Of a stretch of DNA of 64,000 nt, positions 20,438 through 30,084 are shown piece after piece. The position numbers and the translations under genes were made by a program. The notes under the pieces are model-generated. The model was not told the DNA's origin. It saw only the letters and a program-made list of their open reading frames with translations, and ran no database searches. How positions within the stretch are numbered: the first letter of the stretch is position 1; every line of letters begins with the position of its first letter. The stretch lies in contig NZ_BMVB01000004.1 of NCBI RefSeq assembly GCF_014650495.1, positions 372,001-436,000 on the forward strand. The letters run 5' to 3'. The DNA comes from Streptomyces cinnamoneus. GTDB lineage: Bacteria; Actinomycetota; Actinomycetes; Streptomycetales; Streptomycetaceae.

Positions 20438-20998
20438 ATGACGTTCGGAGCGCAGCAGCAGACCCCTGGGAAACGGCCGCCGGGGCGCGGCCGGGCCCGC
20501 CGGTTCCTTCCCCTCGCCGTGGCCGCCTGGGTGGTGCTGGAGGTCTGGCTCCTGTTGCTGGTGGCCGGCGCGGCGGGCGGGCTGACCGTCCTCGCCCTGC
20601 TGGTGGCCGGCGTCGTCGCCGGCTCGTACGTGATCAAGCGGGCGGGCCGGCGGGCCTGGCAGCGCCTGACCCAGTCCCTGCAGACCCCGGGCGCGGCCCC
20701 CGCCCCGGCGCCCGGTGAGAGCGGCGGGAACGCCCTGACGATGCTGGGCGGGCTGCTGCTGATGGTGCCGGGCCTGCTCTCCGACGCGGCCGGCCTGCTC
20801 TGCCTCTTCCCGCCGACCCGGGCCCTGCTGCGCAAGTCCGTGGGGCGCCGGCTGACCGGCTACGCACCCGGCCCGCTCGGCGACGCCTTCCAGCAGGCGC
20901 GCATGCACCAGGCGGACGGCAAGGTCGTCCAGGGTGAAGTGATCCGCGAGGACGAGCCGCCGGCCCCGCGCCGGGACGGGCCGCAGCTGCCCCGGTAG
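20438..20998 (+). CDS. fxsA: FxsA-family membrane protein
   Basis: 186 residues. Two hydrophobic regions (FLPLAVAAWVVLEVWLLLLV and GLTVLALLVAGVVAGSYVI) precede the family signature GGLLLMVPGLLSDAAGLLCL. The polar C-terminus carries QADGKVVQGEVIREDEPP, like many actinobacterial members. E. coli FxsA influences phage T7 exclusion by F, but the general function is unknown. It sits between ppm1 and the convergent rbpA. Confidence 0.88.
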   Translation: MTFGAQQQTPGKRPPGRGRARRFLPLAVAAWVVLEVWLLLLVAGAAGGLTVLALLVAGVVAGSYVIKRAGRRAWQRLTQSLQTPGAAPAPAPGESGGNALTMLGGLLLMVPGLLSDAAGLLCLFPPTRALLRKSVGRRLTGYAPGPLGDAFQQARMHQADGKVVQGEVIREDEPPAPRRDGPQLPR

Positions 20999-21087
20999 CG
21001 CCGCCGGCGACGGCCGGCAGCGCCGCCGTGGAAGCCGGGCCGTGGAAGCCGGGCGGACGCCGTGGCGCAAAAGGACCCGGAGCGCAC

Positions 21088-21130
21088 AAGGGCCCGGGCC
21101 ACTGCTCGGAAAGCAGTGGCCCGGGCCCTT
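21088..21130. terminator. Strong bidirectional terminator between fxsA and rbpA
   Basis: A perfect 19-bp stem (aagggcccgggccactgct against its complement) with a cggaa loop. It is flanked by A on one side and TTT on the other, so it can work for both convergent genes. Confidence 0.92.
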
Positions 21131-21155
21131 TGTCGTGCTTGTCGTGCGTCCGCCG

Positions 21156-21530
21156 TCAGGCGGACTTGCGGGTGTCCCGCGGATGCACGGCGATGTTCAT
21201 GGCGCCGGAGCGCAGGACGGCCAGCCGCTCGGCCAGCACCTCCTCCAGCTCCTCGCGGGTGCGTCGCTCCATGAGCATGTCCCAGTGCGTACGCGCAGGC
21301 TTGCCCTTCTTCTCCTCAGGACCGTCGCCGTCCACCAGGAGTGCCACGGCGCCGCACGCCTTGCACTCCCACTCCGGCGGAATCTCCGCCTCTACCGAGA
21401 ACGGCATCTCGAATCGATGGCCGTTCGGGCATGCGTACTCCACCGCCTGGCGCGGTGCCAGATCGATGCCGCGGTCGGTCTCGTAGCTGGTAACCACAAG
21501 TCGCGTGCCGCGGAGAGCTCGCTCACTCAT
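21156..21530 (-). CDS. rbpA: RNA polymerase-binding protein RbpA
   Basis: 124 residues, nearly identical in pattern to Streptomyces RbpA. The N-terminal tail GTRLVVTSYETDRGIDLAPRQ is followed by the core domain with CPNGHRFEMPFSVEAEIPPEWECKACG (one Cys pair retained) and the sigma-binding C-terminus THWDMLMERRTREELEEVL. It stabilises HrdB-type holoenzyme and raises basal transcription and rifampicin tolerance. A sigma-R-type promoter lies upstream, in keeping with thiol-stress induction of rbpA in S. coelicolor. Confidence 0.97.
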   Translation of the reverse strand: MSERALRGTRLVVTSYETDRGIDLAPRQAVEYACPNGHRFEMPFSVEAEIPPEWECKACGAVALLVDGDGPEEKKGKPARTHWDMLMERRTREELEEVLAERLAVLRSGAMNIAVHPRDTRKSA

Positions 21531-21591
21531 GAATCGTGCCTCCCGGGCTTGTCGCCCACAGGACAGGTGTCGCTGTCGTCGTCATCCGGTC

Positions 21592-21618
21592 AACGTCCGG
21601 TCGGCGGTGAAGATTCCC
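21592..21618 (-). promoter_or_regulatory. Sigma-R-type promoter of rbpA
   Basis: Reading the minus strand, GGGAAT (21618-21613), an 18-base spacer and GTT (21594-21592) match the sigma-R consensus GGGAAT-N18/19-GTT exactly, 62 bases before the rbpA ATG. rbpA is a known sigma-R target. Confidence 0.85.
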
Positions 21619-21786
21619 CGTTGAGGGACATGCGTCGCCCGTCGTGCCGCCCCTTGTTGTACCCACCGGCGCCCGTTTTGTCACATCTGACAACAGATGT
21701 CACCCTGTGTTTCTGCTGCTTGAACGCGCAGTAACGGTCCGTCCGGTGGTTCAGAGGCGTACACTACCGGCCCGCTTGTTTGAGAC

Positions 21787-22503
21787 CTAAACCGGGTCCG
21801 GGCATTCGTGGACGGGTTCGGTCGGAAGCGCCCGTTCCGGCACGTTCGCGCGCTCCGTGGCGGGCTCCCCCGAGGGCTCCTCCGGCCGCTCCTTCCGGGC
21901 GGCTCCCGGGATCTCGAAGAACCGCAGGAAGAACTGCGCCAGCGGCCCGATGCCCACCGCGAACAGCACCGTGCCCACGCCGACCGTGCCGCCCAGCACG
22001 AAGCCCGTCACCAGGACGAGGACCTCGATGCAGGTCCGCACGAGCCGCACCGAGCGCCCCGTCCTGCGGTGCAGGCCGGTCATCAGCCCGTCCCGCGGCC
22101 CCGGGCCGAAGCGCGGCGCTATGTAGAGCCCGGTGGCCGCTCCGCACAGGACGACCGCGAAGAGCAGCAGCGGGATCCGCACCCACAGCGTCGCGGGCGG
22201 CGCCGGCACCACGCGCAGCGTCGCGTCCACCATCAGGCCGATCACCAGGACGTTGGAGATCGTGCCGAGCCCGGGCCGCTGCCGCATCGGGATCCACAGC
22301 AGGAGCACCAGCGCGCCGATGGCGATCGTGACCGTACCGATCGACATGCCCGTATGCCGGGACACGCCCTGGTTCAGCACGTCCCACGGCGCCAGCCCGA
22401 GCCCCGCGCGCAGCTGCAGCGCAATGCTGACGCCGTACAGCACGAGCCCGCCGTACAGCTGGACGAGACGGCGGGCGAGTCCGGATCCCCGAGGCGCAGA
22501 CAA
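21787..22503 (-). CDS. YczE/YitT-type membrane protein
   Basis: 238 residues with about five to six hydrophobic helices, starting RLVQLYGGLVLYGVSIALQLRAGLGLAPWDVLNQG. The LGLAPWDV and later FGPGPRDGLMTGL segments are typical of YczE proteins. The C-terminal ~35 residues are charged and cytosolic-looking. The gene is divergent from a MocR regulator, a pairing common in Actinobacteria in which MocR controls yczE. The transported compound, if any, is unknown; PLP- or amino-acid-related molecules are usual suggestions. Downstream (21640-21786) I see only a small inverted repeat, acatctg-acaa-cagatgt at 21683-21700. Confidence 0.85.
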   Translation of the reverse strand: MSAPRGSGLARRLVQLYGGLVLYGVSIALQLRAGLGLAPWDVLNQGVSRHTGMSIGTVTIAIGALVLLLWIPMRQRPGLGTISNVLVIGLMVDATLRVVPAPPATLWVRIPLLLFAVVLCGAATGLYIAPRFGPGPRDGLMTGLHRRTGRSVRLVRTCIEVLVLVTGFVLGGTVGVGTVLFAVGIGPLAQFFLRFFEIPGAARKERPEEPSGEPATERANVPERALPTEPVHECPDPV

Positions 22504-22555
22504 GGATTCCTCCCCAATGGTGGTGCGAGTGGCCTGTAGCGTGACAGTCTGTGGA

Positions 22556-22572
22556 CTGGATACGTTCTGGAT
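22556..22572. promoter_or_regulatory. Candidate MocR operator: ctggat direct repeats
   Basis: Two ctggat hexamers begin at 22556 and 22567, eleven bases (one helical turn) apart, in the 103-base divergent region between yczE and mocR. MocR proteins commonly bind direct repeats in such a position. Confidence 0.4.
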
Positions 22573-22606
22573 CCATAGCCAATCCCGGGAAGGTGGACCG
22601 CACGCA

Positions 22607-24112
22607 ATGAGTCAGTGGACCTCTTCGGTGGGGGCGCCGCAGCTCGCACGCCTCCTCGGATCCCAGCACGAGCGCTCCTCGGTGACGCCGCTCGGCGCCC
22701 GCCGCACCCCCGCCTACCGCTCCCTCGCGGACGGCGTCCGGCTGCTCGTCCTGGAGGGCCGCGTCCCCGTGGCCGCCCGGCTGCCCGCGGAGCGCGAGCT
22801 GGCCGCCGCCCTCTCCGTCAGCCGCACCACCGTCGCCGCCGCCTACGAGGCGCTGCGCGGCGAGGGCTTCCTGGAGTCCCGGCGCGGCGCCGGCAGCTGG
22901 ACGGCCATGCCGGCCGGCAGCCCCCTGCCCACCCGGGCCCTCGACCCGCTGCCGCCGGAGGCGGCCGGCTCGGTCATCGACCTCGGCTGCGCCGCCCTGA
23001 CGGCCCCCGAGCCCTGGCTCACCCGGGCCTTCCAGGGCGCCCTGGAGGAACTGCCGCCCTACGCCCACACCCACGGCGACTACCCCGCCGGCCTGCCCGC
23101 CCTGCGCGAGGCCCTCGCGGACCGCTACACCGCCCGCGGCATCCCGACCATGCCCGAGCAGATCATGGTCACCACCGGTGCCATGGGCGCCGTCGCCGCC
23201 ATCTGCCGGCTCATCGCCGGGCGCGGCGAGCGGGTCGCCGTCGAGTCGCCCTCGTACGCCAACGTGCTGCAGCTCATGCGCGAGGCCGGTGCCCGCCTCG
23301 TGCCCGTCGCGATGGCCGACCGGCTCGCCGGCTGGGACCTGCCGGCCTGGCGCCAGGTGCTGCGCGACGCCGCACCGCGCATGGCCTACGTCATCGCCGA
23401 CTTCCACAACCCCACCGGCGCCCTCGCCCCCGAGGACCAGCGCCGGGAGCTGGTCGAGGCGGCGCGGGCGGCCGGCACCCTGCTGGTCGCCGACGAGACC
23501 ATGTCCGAGCTGGTGCTGGAGCCCGGCCTGGAGCTGCCGCGGCCCGTCAGCGCCTTCGACCCCGCCGGCAACGCCGTCATCACGGTCGGCTCGGCCAGCA
23601 AGTCCTTCTGGGCCGGGCTGCGCATCGGCTGGGTCCGCGCCGCCCCCGACATCATCCGCAACCTCGTCGCCGCCCGCGCCTACGCCGACCTCGGTACGCC
23701 CGTGGTCGACCAGCTCGCCGTCGCCTGGCTGCTGAACACCGGCGGCTGGGACGCGGCCCTCGACATCCGGCGCACCCAGACCCGGGAGAACCGCGACGCC
23801 GTCGTCGACGCCGTCCGGCGCCACCTGCCCGAGTGGGAGTTCACCGTGCCGCGCGGCGGCCTCACGCTGTGGGCGCGCACCGGCGGGCTGTCCGGCTCGC
23901 GGATCGCCGAGGCCGGCGAGCGGCTGGGCGTGCGGGTGCCGTCCGGGCCGCGCTTCGGCGTCGACGGGGCCTTCGAGGGGTACGTGCGGCTGCCCTTCAC
24001 CGTGGGCGGCGCGGTCGCGGAGGAGGCGGCCACACGGCTGGCCGAGGCGGCCCGCCAGGTCGCGAGCGGGGCCACCGCCGCCGTGGAGATGCCGCGCACC
24101 TACGTGGCCTGA
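22607..24112 (+). CDS. MocR-type (GntR-aminotransferase) transcriptional regulator
   Basis: 501 residues. An N-terminal GntR winged helix (about 30-95: YRSLADGVRLLVLEG then LPAERELAAALSVSRTTVAAAYEALRGEG) joins a fold-type I aminotransferase-like domain. PLP-site features are FHNPTGA, an acidic residue in VADET and the Schiff-base Lys in GSASKSFWAGLRIGW. Members sense PLP or related amino compounds. The divergent yczE is the probable target. The 3' end overlaps the convergent sffA by 13 bases. Confidence 0.93.
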   Translation: MSQWTSSVGAPQLARLLGSQHERSSVTPLGARRTPAYRSLADGVRLLVLEGRVPVAARLPAERELAAALSVSRTTVAAAYEALRGEGFLESRRGAGSWTAMPAGSPLPTRALDPLPPEAAGSVIDLGCAALTAPEPWLTRAFQGALEELPPYAHTHGDYPAGLPALREALADRYTARGIPTMPEQIMVTTGAMGAVAAICRLIAGRGERVAVESPSYANVLQLMREAGARLVPVAMADRLAGWDLPAWRQVLRDAAPRMAYVIADFHNPTGALAPEDQRRELVEAARAAGTLLVADETMSELVLEPGLELPRPVSAFDPAGNAVITVGSASKSFWAGLRIGWVRAAPDIIRNLVAARAYADLGTPVVDQLAVAWLLNTGGWDAALDIRRTQTRENRDAVVDAVRRHLPEWEFTVPRGGLTLWARTGGLSGSRIAEAGERLGVRVPSGPRFGVDGAFEGYVRLPFTVGGAVAEEAATRLAEAARQVASGATAAVEMPRTYVA

Positions 24113-25668
24113 ACCGGCAGCATCCCCTCACGGCCCACGGGCGCCGGGCCGAGGAACGGAAGGACCCGCTCGGGCAGCAGGTCCAGCACGGCCCGGCGCA
24201 TCGCCTCGCCCGTCTCCGTGTCGTACGGGTCGGGGGTGGCCGGCACCTGGAGCCGCAGCACGGGCCCGGGGCCGAGCCGCACGTAGCCGCGGCCGGGCGG
24301 CGCCTCCTCGGCCGGGGTGGTGTGCGGGGGCGCGCCGAGCACGCGGGCGACGTCGTCGTGGTCGAGGGCCCCCAGCACCACGCGCGCCCCGGTCAGGGCG
24401 AGCAGCGGACCGCCCAGCAGCCCCGCGGCGTCGAGCTGCTCGCCCGCCGCGACGGTGACGCCCGCCACGCGCCCGTGCTGCAGCGGCACCTCCAGCAGCG
24501 CCTGCGGGTCCGGACGGCCCTGGTCGGCGGCGAGCCGGCTCAGGGCGGCGGGCCGGTCCACGACGATCCACAGCGGCCGGCGGACGTCGTCGGGCAGCGC
24601 ACGCCCCAGCCGTCGTGCGCCGTGGGCGGCCATCAGCCGCCGTTGCGTCTCGTGCGAGGCCCACTCCAGGGCGGCCAGGACGCCCGGCAGGGCGGACTCG
24701 ACGGCCAGCACGCCCTGCCGGCCCGCCAGGCAGGCGTGCTCGCCGGTGCCGCCGCCGTCCACCACCACGACGTCGCCGTACTGGAGGGCCTGCACGGCCA
24801 CCGAGCGCAGCAGCGTCGTGGTGCCGCTGCCCGGCCGGCCCAGGGCCAGCAGGTGCGGCTCGGTGGAGCGCCGGCCCGTGCGCCACACGACGGGGGAGGC
24901 GTCCCGCGTTCCGCCGCCGTCGGTCACCGGCAGGGTCCGTTGCACGGTGACGGCGTCCGTGAAGCCCAGGACCGTCTCGCCCGGCGCGGTCACGAAGCGC
25001 TGGGCCCAGATGTCGGTGGGCAGCGGGGGCAGTGCGCTCAGGGCCAGCCGGTTGGTGGCCTCGTCCCAGTCGAAGCGGTACTCCCGGCCCCGCCCCGCCT
25101 TGAGGTACAGCAGCTGTTCGATCCTCGCCCGGGCGGCGGGCTCCCCGTCGGTGAAGTAGCCCGGGTAGCGCAGCCGAAGGGCCGTCAGCCGCCCCTGCCC
25201 GTCGAAGGCGTGGTCCTCGAAGGCCCGCTGCCGGTCGCCGCCGTGCTCGTAGAGCGGCGCGGGGTCCTGCGGGTCGGAGAAGTAGGGCACCAGCGCCTCG
25301 TAGACCGCCTGCAGCCGGGCGTCCTCGGCCTCGCCCCGGTCGTCGTCCTCCTCGGGCAGGACGCGTTCGCGCCCGGCCCAGGCGCCCGCCGCCATCAGGG
25401 CCGCCGTGGCGAACGTCGGCCCGTGCGGGATCAGCGCCACGATGACCGTGCAGGAGGCCACCAGGAGCAGGGTGGGACCGCGCCGGTCGCCGGGCAGCTG
25501 CTGCCACCGCCGCCGCCCGCCGGCCGCCAGGACGCGCAGCCCGCGCGCCACGACCAGCAGGGGGTGCAGTATGTCCCGGGCGTGGTCGGCGAGGCCGCGC
25601 GTGAGCTCCCGGCCACGGGAGAGCGCCGTGTGCTCGGGCAGGGGGCGGGGGAGCGAGCGCCGGCCCAT
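24100..25668 (-). CDS. sffA: SffA, FtsK/SpoIIIE-like sporulation ATPase
   Basis: 522 residues. An N-terminal region with a membrane pair (PTLLLVASCTVIVALIPHGPTFATAALMAAGAWAG) is followed by an ATPase domain with P-loop GRPGSGTTTLLRSVA and a Walker-B-like VVVVDGG or WIVVDRP. The order small membrane protein then FtsK-like ATPase matches smeA-sffA of S. coelicolor, where SmeA targets SffA to sporulation septa and loss disturbs DNA segregation into spores. The P-loop has Thr-Thr after Gly instead of Lys-Thr/Ser (GxGTTT), so ATP binding may be altered. It begins 39 bases after smeA. Confidence 0.82.
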   Translation of the reverse strand: MGRRSLPRPLPEHTALSRGRELTRGLADHARDILHPLLVVARGLRVLAAGGRRRWQQLPGDRRGPTLLLVASCTVIVALIPHGPTFATAALMAAGAWAGRERVLPEEDDDRGEAEDARLQAVYEALVPYFSDPQDPAPLYEHGGDRQRAFEDHAFDGQGRLTALRLRYPGYFTDGEPAARARIEQLLYLKAGRGREYRFDWDEATNRLALSALPPLPTDIWAQRFVTAPGETVLGFTDAVTVQRTLPVTDGGGTRDASPVVWRTGRRSTEPHLLALGRPGSGTTTLLRSVAVQALQYGDVVVVDGGGTGEHACLAGRQGVLAVESALPGVLAALEWASHETQRRLMAAHGARRLGRALPDDVRRPLWIVVDRPAALSRLAADQGRPDPQALLEVPLQHGRVAGVTVAAGEQLDAAGLLGGPLLALTGARVVLGALDHDDVARVLGAPPHTTPAEEAPPGRGYVRLGPGPVLRLQVPATPDPYDTETGEAMRRAVLDLLPERVLPFLGPAPVGREGMLPVQAT

Positions 25669-25707
25669 GTGGGCCTCCTGATATCGGTGCGGCGGGTGGG
25701 AGCGGGG

Positions 25708-25902
25708 CTAGAACTTGATGCCTCCCAGCAGGCTGGCGAGGCTCGCGCCGCCGGCCTTGATGCTGGGCGCGATGCCCGTTCCCGCGAGGTAGAAGCCGAA
25801 CAGGGCGCAGACGAGCCCGTGCGAGGCCTTGAGGTTGTCCTTCCTGAAGAAGAGAAAGACGACGACACCGAGGAGCACGACGCCCGAGATGGAGAGGATC
25901 AT
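25708..25902 (-). CDS. smeA: SmeA, small sporulation membrane protein
   Basis: 64 residues from the third in-frame ATG (MILSISGVVLLGVVVFLFF). That start is chosen because aggag lies about seven bases upstream and the size fits SmeA; longer starts at 25935 (also with a Shine-Dalgarno) and 25962 exist. Two hydrophobic helices are joined by RKDNLKASHG, with a small Gly-rich C-terminus GGASLASLLGGIKF. In S. coelicolor SmeA localises to sporulation septa and recruits SffA. It is the first gene of the smeA-sffA operon, with its promoter expected in 25903-26006. Confidence 0.8.
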   Translation of the reverse strand: MILSISGVVLLGVVVFLFFRKDNLKASHGLVCALFGFYLAGTGIAPSIKAGGASLASLLGGIKF

Positions 25903-26006
25903 GGGAATCTCCTGGAACTGGGGGGCGGTCACCATGAGCCCCTCCAGCTTCACAGAAAGCACTGTTCCGGCAACTGGGGATACCCCCGTACGGAGGATGG
26001 CAGATC

Positions 26007-26423
26007 ATGACAGGACCGACGCCCGAGGCCGGCGAGCCCGCACACGACCCGGAGGTGCTCCAACTCGCGGCCAAGGTCTTCGACCTGGCGCGACACGGCG
26101 ACACCGATACTCTGGCCGCTTATGTGGATGCAGGCGTTCCGGTCAACCTCACCAACGACCGCGGCGACTCGCTCCTGATGCTGGCCGCCTACCACGGCCA
26201 CGCCGCGACCGTCACCTCGTTGCTGGAGCGCGGGGCCGACCCCGACCGTCCCAACGACCGCGGCCAGACGCCGCTGGCGGGCGCGGTCTTCAAGGGGGAG
26301 GCCGAGGTGGTGCGCCTCCTCGTCGGCCACGGCGCGGACCCCTCCGCCGGCGTGCCGTCCGCGGTGGACACCGCGGCGATGTTCGCCCGCCAGGACCTGC
26401 TGGACCTCCTCCAGGGCGGCTGA
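26007..26423 (+). CDS. Ankyrin-repeat protein
   Basis: 138 residues, soluble, with about three ankyrin repeats: ARHGDTDTLAAYVDAGVPVNLTNDRGDSLLMLAAYHGHAATVTSLLERGADPDRPNDRGQTPLAGAVFKGEAEVVRLLVGHGADP, plus a shortened terminal unit (written here as one region; residues ~28-115). Such proteins mediate protein-protein contact. It is divergent from smeA-sffA, and no partner is evident. Two GACAC pentamers in its 5' coding region resemble WhiA half-sites. Confidence 0.9.
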   Translation: MTGPTPEAGEPAHDPEVLQLAAKVFDLARHGDTDTLAAYVDAGVPVNLTNDRGDSLLMLAAYHGHAATVTSLLERGADPDRPNDRGQTPLAGAVFKGEAEVVRLLVGHGADPSAGVPSAVDTAAMFARQDLLDLLQGG

Positions 26424-26540
26424 GAGGCACCGCGGCCGGGGCGCTGGGATGCGGTGACGTTTCCTCAGCGCCCTTGGCCGTGGCCGGAATTCGCCGGACT
26501 TCCTTAGAAGCCTCTTAAAACGGCCCGCTATCAACTCCTC

Positions 26541-28538
26541 ATGCACTTCACCAACCCTCGTCGTACCGCCCGGGCCGCGGCCGTCGCCCTCGCGGTGACC
26601 CTCCCGTGCGTCACCCTCGCCGCACCCGCCGACGCCACCGGCCGGCAGCCGGCCGGTGCCGTCCGGGTGCACGACCGTCTCGTCGACGTCCCGGTCAGGG
26701 GCGGCACCGCCACCGTCGACACCGCCACCCTGCGCGTCACGGCCCGCACGGACGCCGGCGCCACCGTGGAACTCTCCGCGCCGGCCGCCGGCAGCCCCGG
26801 CCGGCCCGGGCGCGTGACCACCACGGCGGACGGCGCCCGGTGGACGTACGGCGACACCGGCCTGACCGTCACCGCCCGCGCCGAGCAGGGCCGGCTGCTG
26901 GTCTCCGTCCGCTCCACCGGCGCCGCCGACCGCACCCTCGCCTGGCCCGTCACCGGCGCGGACCGGGCCGACGCGACCCTGCAGCTGCCGCGCGGCGAGG
27001 GCCTGTCCCTGCCGGTGGCCGACCCCTTCTGGAACTCGCCCGAGGCCGGGCTCGCCGGCAGCAAGGTGGCGATGGAATCGCAGCTGTCCCTGCCACTGTG
27101 GGGGTACAGCACGGGCCGAAGCGGCGTCAGCTACCTCGTCCCCACCGACATCGGCACCACGCTGGACTTCGCCTCCGAGAAGGGCAGGCTGCGGACCACC
27201 GCCACCCACACCTTCGCCCGCGGCGACGACACCACCGACTACACCGTCGCCTTCGGCCTCACGGACGGCTCACCCGTCGCCCCCGCCCTCGACTACCGCG
27301 CCTGGATGAAGGAGCACGGCCAACTCGGCAGCCTCCAGCGCAAGGTCGAGGCCGTTCCCGCCAACAAGAAGCTCCTCGGCGCCTTCCACGCCTACGTGTG
27401 GGGCAACGCCCGTACGGCCGAAGGCATACGGAAGCTGCGGGCGCTCGGCGTGGAGCGGATGTGGCTCGGCTACGACGCCGGCCCGAACCCCATGGACGCC
27501 GCCGCCACCGCCGCCGCCAAGGACGCCGGCTTCCTCGTCGGCCCGTACGACTCCTTCGCCAACGGCCAGCCACCCGCCACGTCCGACACCCCCACCTCCG
27601 CCTGGCCGGACGACCTCTACCCCGGCTTCTGCGTCCAGCGGGCCGACAGGACGCCGGAGCCCGGCTACCACGACCGCGGCTGCTACATGAGCACCACGGC
27701 CTTCGAGAAGGCCGAGCCCACCCGCCACTACCTCGCCGACCGCACCCGGCAGATGACCGCCAACGGCGCCGACAGCTACTTCCTCGACGTCGACGCGGCC
27801 GGGGAGCTCTTCCGCGACCACAGCGCGGCCCACCCCCAGACCAAGGCCCAGGACCGCGCGGGCCGCCTCGCCCGGATGAAGCGCCTGGCCGACGGCGCCG
27901 GGCTGGCCCTCGGCTCCGAGTCCGCCGGCGCCTGGTCCAACCAGGTCCTCTCCTTCAACCACGGCTCGGGCACCCCCGTCCACGACGGCCTGTGGAAGGC
28001 CCAGCGGGACAAGCAGAAGTGGGGCGGCTACGCCCCCGAGAAGGCCCCCGACGTCTTCTTCAAGCCCGCCGAACTGCCGGCCGACGTCGCCAAGGCCATG
28101 TACGACCCCACGTACCGCGTCCCGCTGTACGAGACGGCCCTGCACGACTCCCTCGTCAACGTCGAGCGCTGGGAGCTGTCGTACGACAAGCTCCCGCAGC
28201 AGAAGACCGACCGGGCCCTGCTGGCGATGCTCTACAACACCCCGCTCAACTTCGTCATCAGCGGCGACTCGCTCGACAGGCAGGGCAGTGAACTGGCAGC
28301 CCTGCAGAAGTACTTCTCGCCCCTGCACCGGGCGGCGGGCACCGAGCCGATGACCGGCTTCCGCACCCTCACCGCGGACCGCACGGTCCAGCGCACGTCC
28401 TTCGGCGACGGCACGCTGACCGTGACCGCGAACTTCGGCACCACGGCGTACGAGGGCCTGCCGGGCGGCTGCGTCGACGCGCGGCTCAAGGGCGACAAGC
28501 AGGCACGCCGCCTCTGCCCGGCGGACGTCAACCGCTAG
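26541..28538 (+). CDS. Secreted glycoside-hydrolase-like protein
   Basis: 665 residues. A signal peptide ([26 protein letters not shown]) is followed by a beta-rich N-terminal domain (to ~270), a TIM-barrel-like central domain with [28 protein letters not shown] and LGSESAGAW, and a small C-terminal beta domain. Asp/Glu residues in these strand-end motifs are candidate catalytic residues. The [13 protein letters not shown] and [12 protein letters not shown] segments recall GH101/GH129-type enzymes, but I cannot assign a family with confidence. It is exported and probably attacks an environmental glycan. The 3' end overlaps the DNA ligase gene by 11 bases. Confidence 0.75.
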   Translation: MHFTNPRRTARAAAVALAVTLPCVTLAAPADATGRQPAGAVRVHDRLVDVPVRGGTATVDTATLRVTARTDAGATVELSAPAAGSPGRPGRVTTTADGARWTYGDTGLTVTARAEQGRLLVSVRSTGAADRTLAWPVTGADRADATLQLPRGEGLSLPVADPFWNSPEAGLAGSKVAMESQLSLPLWGYSTGRSGVSYLVPTDIGTTLDFASEKGRLRTTATHTFARGDDTTDYTVAFGLTDGSPVAPALDYRAWMKEHGQLGSLQRKVEAVPANKKLLGAFHAYVWGNARTAEGIRKLRALGVERMWLGYDAGPNPMDAAATAAAKDAGFLVGPYDSFANGQPPATSDTPTSAWPDDLYPGFCVQRADRTPEPGYHDRGCYMSTTAFEKAEPTRHYLADRTRQMTANGADSYFLDVDAAGELFRDHSAAHPQTKAQDRAGRLARMKRLADGAGLALGSESAGAWSNQVLSFNHGSGTPVHDGLWKAQRDKQKWGGYAPEKAPDVFFKPAELPADVAKAMYDPTYRVPLYETALHDSLVNVERWELSYDKLPQQKTDRALLAMLYNTPLNFVISGDSLDRQGSELAALQKYFSPLHRAAGTEPMTGFRTLTADRTVQRTSFGDGTLTVTANFGTTAYEGLPGGCVDARLKGDKQARRLCPADVNR

Positions 28539-30084
28539 CCGGCGGGGGCCACAGGGACAGCGCCAGCACCGTCTCCACCGTGTCGGCGTCCTCCGGCCCC
28601 TTGTCCTCCCGGTACCGCACCACGCGCGCGAAGCGCAGCGTCACCCCCGCCGGGTACCGGGAGGACCGCTGGAGGCCGTCGAAGGCGACCTCCACCACCA
28701 GCTCGGGCCGCACCCGCACCACGAAGCCGTCGTCGCTCACCGCCAGCCGCCGCAGCCGCTCCGTCTGCCACGCCAGCATCACGTCCGTCATGCCCTTGAA
28801 CGTCTTGCCGAGCATCGCGAACGACCCGTCCGGCCGCCGCGCCCCCAGATGCACGTTCGACAGCTTGCCCTGTCGCCGCCCGTGGCCCCATTCGGCGGCC
28901 AGGACCACCAGGTCGAGGGTGTGCACGGGCTTGACCTTCAGCCAGGACGCGCCCCGCCGCCCCGCGCCGTACGCGGCGTCCAGGGCCTTGACCATCACCC
29001 CCTCGTGGCCGCGCCGCAGCACCTCCTCCGCGAACTCCCGGGCCGCCGCCCGGGCCCCCTCGTCGCCCGGCTCCGCCACCGTCAGCCGGCGCACCCGCAG
29101 CGGCCCGGGCACCACCCGGTCCAGCACCGCGTGCCGCTCGGCCGTCGGCAGCGCCAGCAACTCCCGCCCGTCCACGGCCAGCACGTCGAAGAAGACCGGT
29201 GACAGCGGAAGCGCCGCGCCGGCGGCCGCCACGTCGAGGCGGGAGCCCACCCGGCCGGCGACGTCCTGGAAGGGATGCGGGCGGCCCGCCTCGTCCAGGG
29301 CGATGACCTCGCCGTCCAGCACGGCCGAGGCGACGGGCAGGCCGAGCGCCACCGCCGTCAGCTCCGGCAGCCGGTCGGTGATCTCGTCCAGGGTGCGGGT
29401 GTAGACCCGCACCGTGCCGCCGTCCCGGTGCACCTGCACCCGGATGCCGTCCAGCTTCTCCTCCACCACGCAGGGGCCCAGCCGGTCCAGCGCCTCGTCG
29501 ACGTCCTTGGCGCTCTGCGCCAGCATCGGCAGCACCGGCCGGCCCACCTCCAGACGGAACTCCGCCAGCGCCGCGGGGCCCGCGGCCAGCAGCGCCCGGG
29601 CCACCGCGCCGAGCGAGCCGCCGAGCATCACCGCCCGCCGCACCTCCTGCGGCGGCGCGTCCACCGCCGCCGCCAGCCCCTCCACGGCCAGCGCGTCCAG
29701 GGCGCCCTGCCGCAACTCGCCCCCGATCAGCCGGAGCAGGAAGTGCTGTTCCTCCGCCGTGGCCGCCGCCAGCAGGGCGCCGACGAGGCGCTTGCGTTCG
29801 CCCTGCGCGCCCGGGCCCGCCACGGCGGCGATCGCGCCGAGCGCCCGGTCGACCTCCCCCACCGTCAGCGTGGCCCGATCGGCCGGAGCGGGGGCGTCCC
29901 GCAGCGTGCTCCAGCCCACGCCGATTCTGCGCTGCGGCAGCCGGCCCGCCAGATAGGGGATGACGACGGGCGCCTCGTCCGGCTCGGCGTCCCGGAACAG
30001 GCCGGCCAGCAGCGCGATCTTCCGCGACCGCGCGCTGGTCGCCGCGACCTCCCCGGACACCCGTGCGACCTCGGCCAGCAGCAT
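28528..30084 (-). CDS. ATP-dependent DNA ligase (LigB type)
   Basis: 518 residues, from the ATG that begins [22 protein letters not shown]. An N-terminal DNA-binding domain (~1-190) is followed by the adenylation domain with motif [14 protein letters not shown] (nucleotidyl Lys210), [29 protein letters not shown] and SWLKVKP, then an OB-fold domain to the end. No NHEJ primase, nuclease or Ku gene is nearby, so it looks like a stand-alone repair ligase, additional to the NAD-dependent LigA expected in all bacteria. Confidence 0.93.
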   Translation of the reverse strand: MLLAEVARVSGEVAATSARSRKIALLAGLFRDAEPDEAPVVIPYLAGRLPQRRIGVGWSTLRDAPAPADRATLTVGEVDRALGAIAAVAGPGAQGERKRLVGALLAAATAEEQHFLLRLIGGELRQGALDALAVEGLAAAVDAPPQEVRRAVMLGGSLGAVARALLAAGPAALAEFRLEVGRPVLPMLAQSAKDVDEALDRLGPCVVEEKLDGIRVQVHRDGGTVRVYTRTLDEITDRLPELTAVALGLPVASAVLDGEVIALDEAGRPHPFQDVAGRVGSRLDVAAAGAALPLSPVFFDVLAVDGRELLALPTAERHAVLDRVVPGPLRVRRLTVAEPGDEGARAAAREFAEEVLRRGHEGVMVKALDAAYGAGRRGASWLKVKPVHTLDLVVLAAEWGHGRRQGKLSNVHLGARRPDGSFAMLGKTFKGMTDVMLAWQTERLRRLAVSDDGFVVRVRPELVVEVAFDGLQRSSRYPAGVTLRFARVVRYREDKGPEDADTVETVLALSLWPPPASG

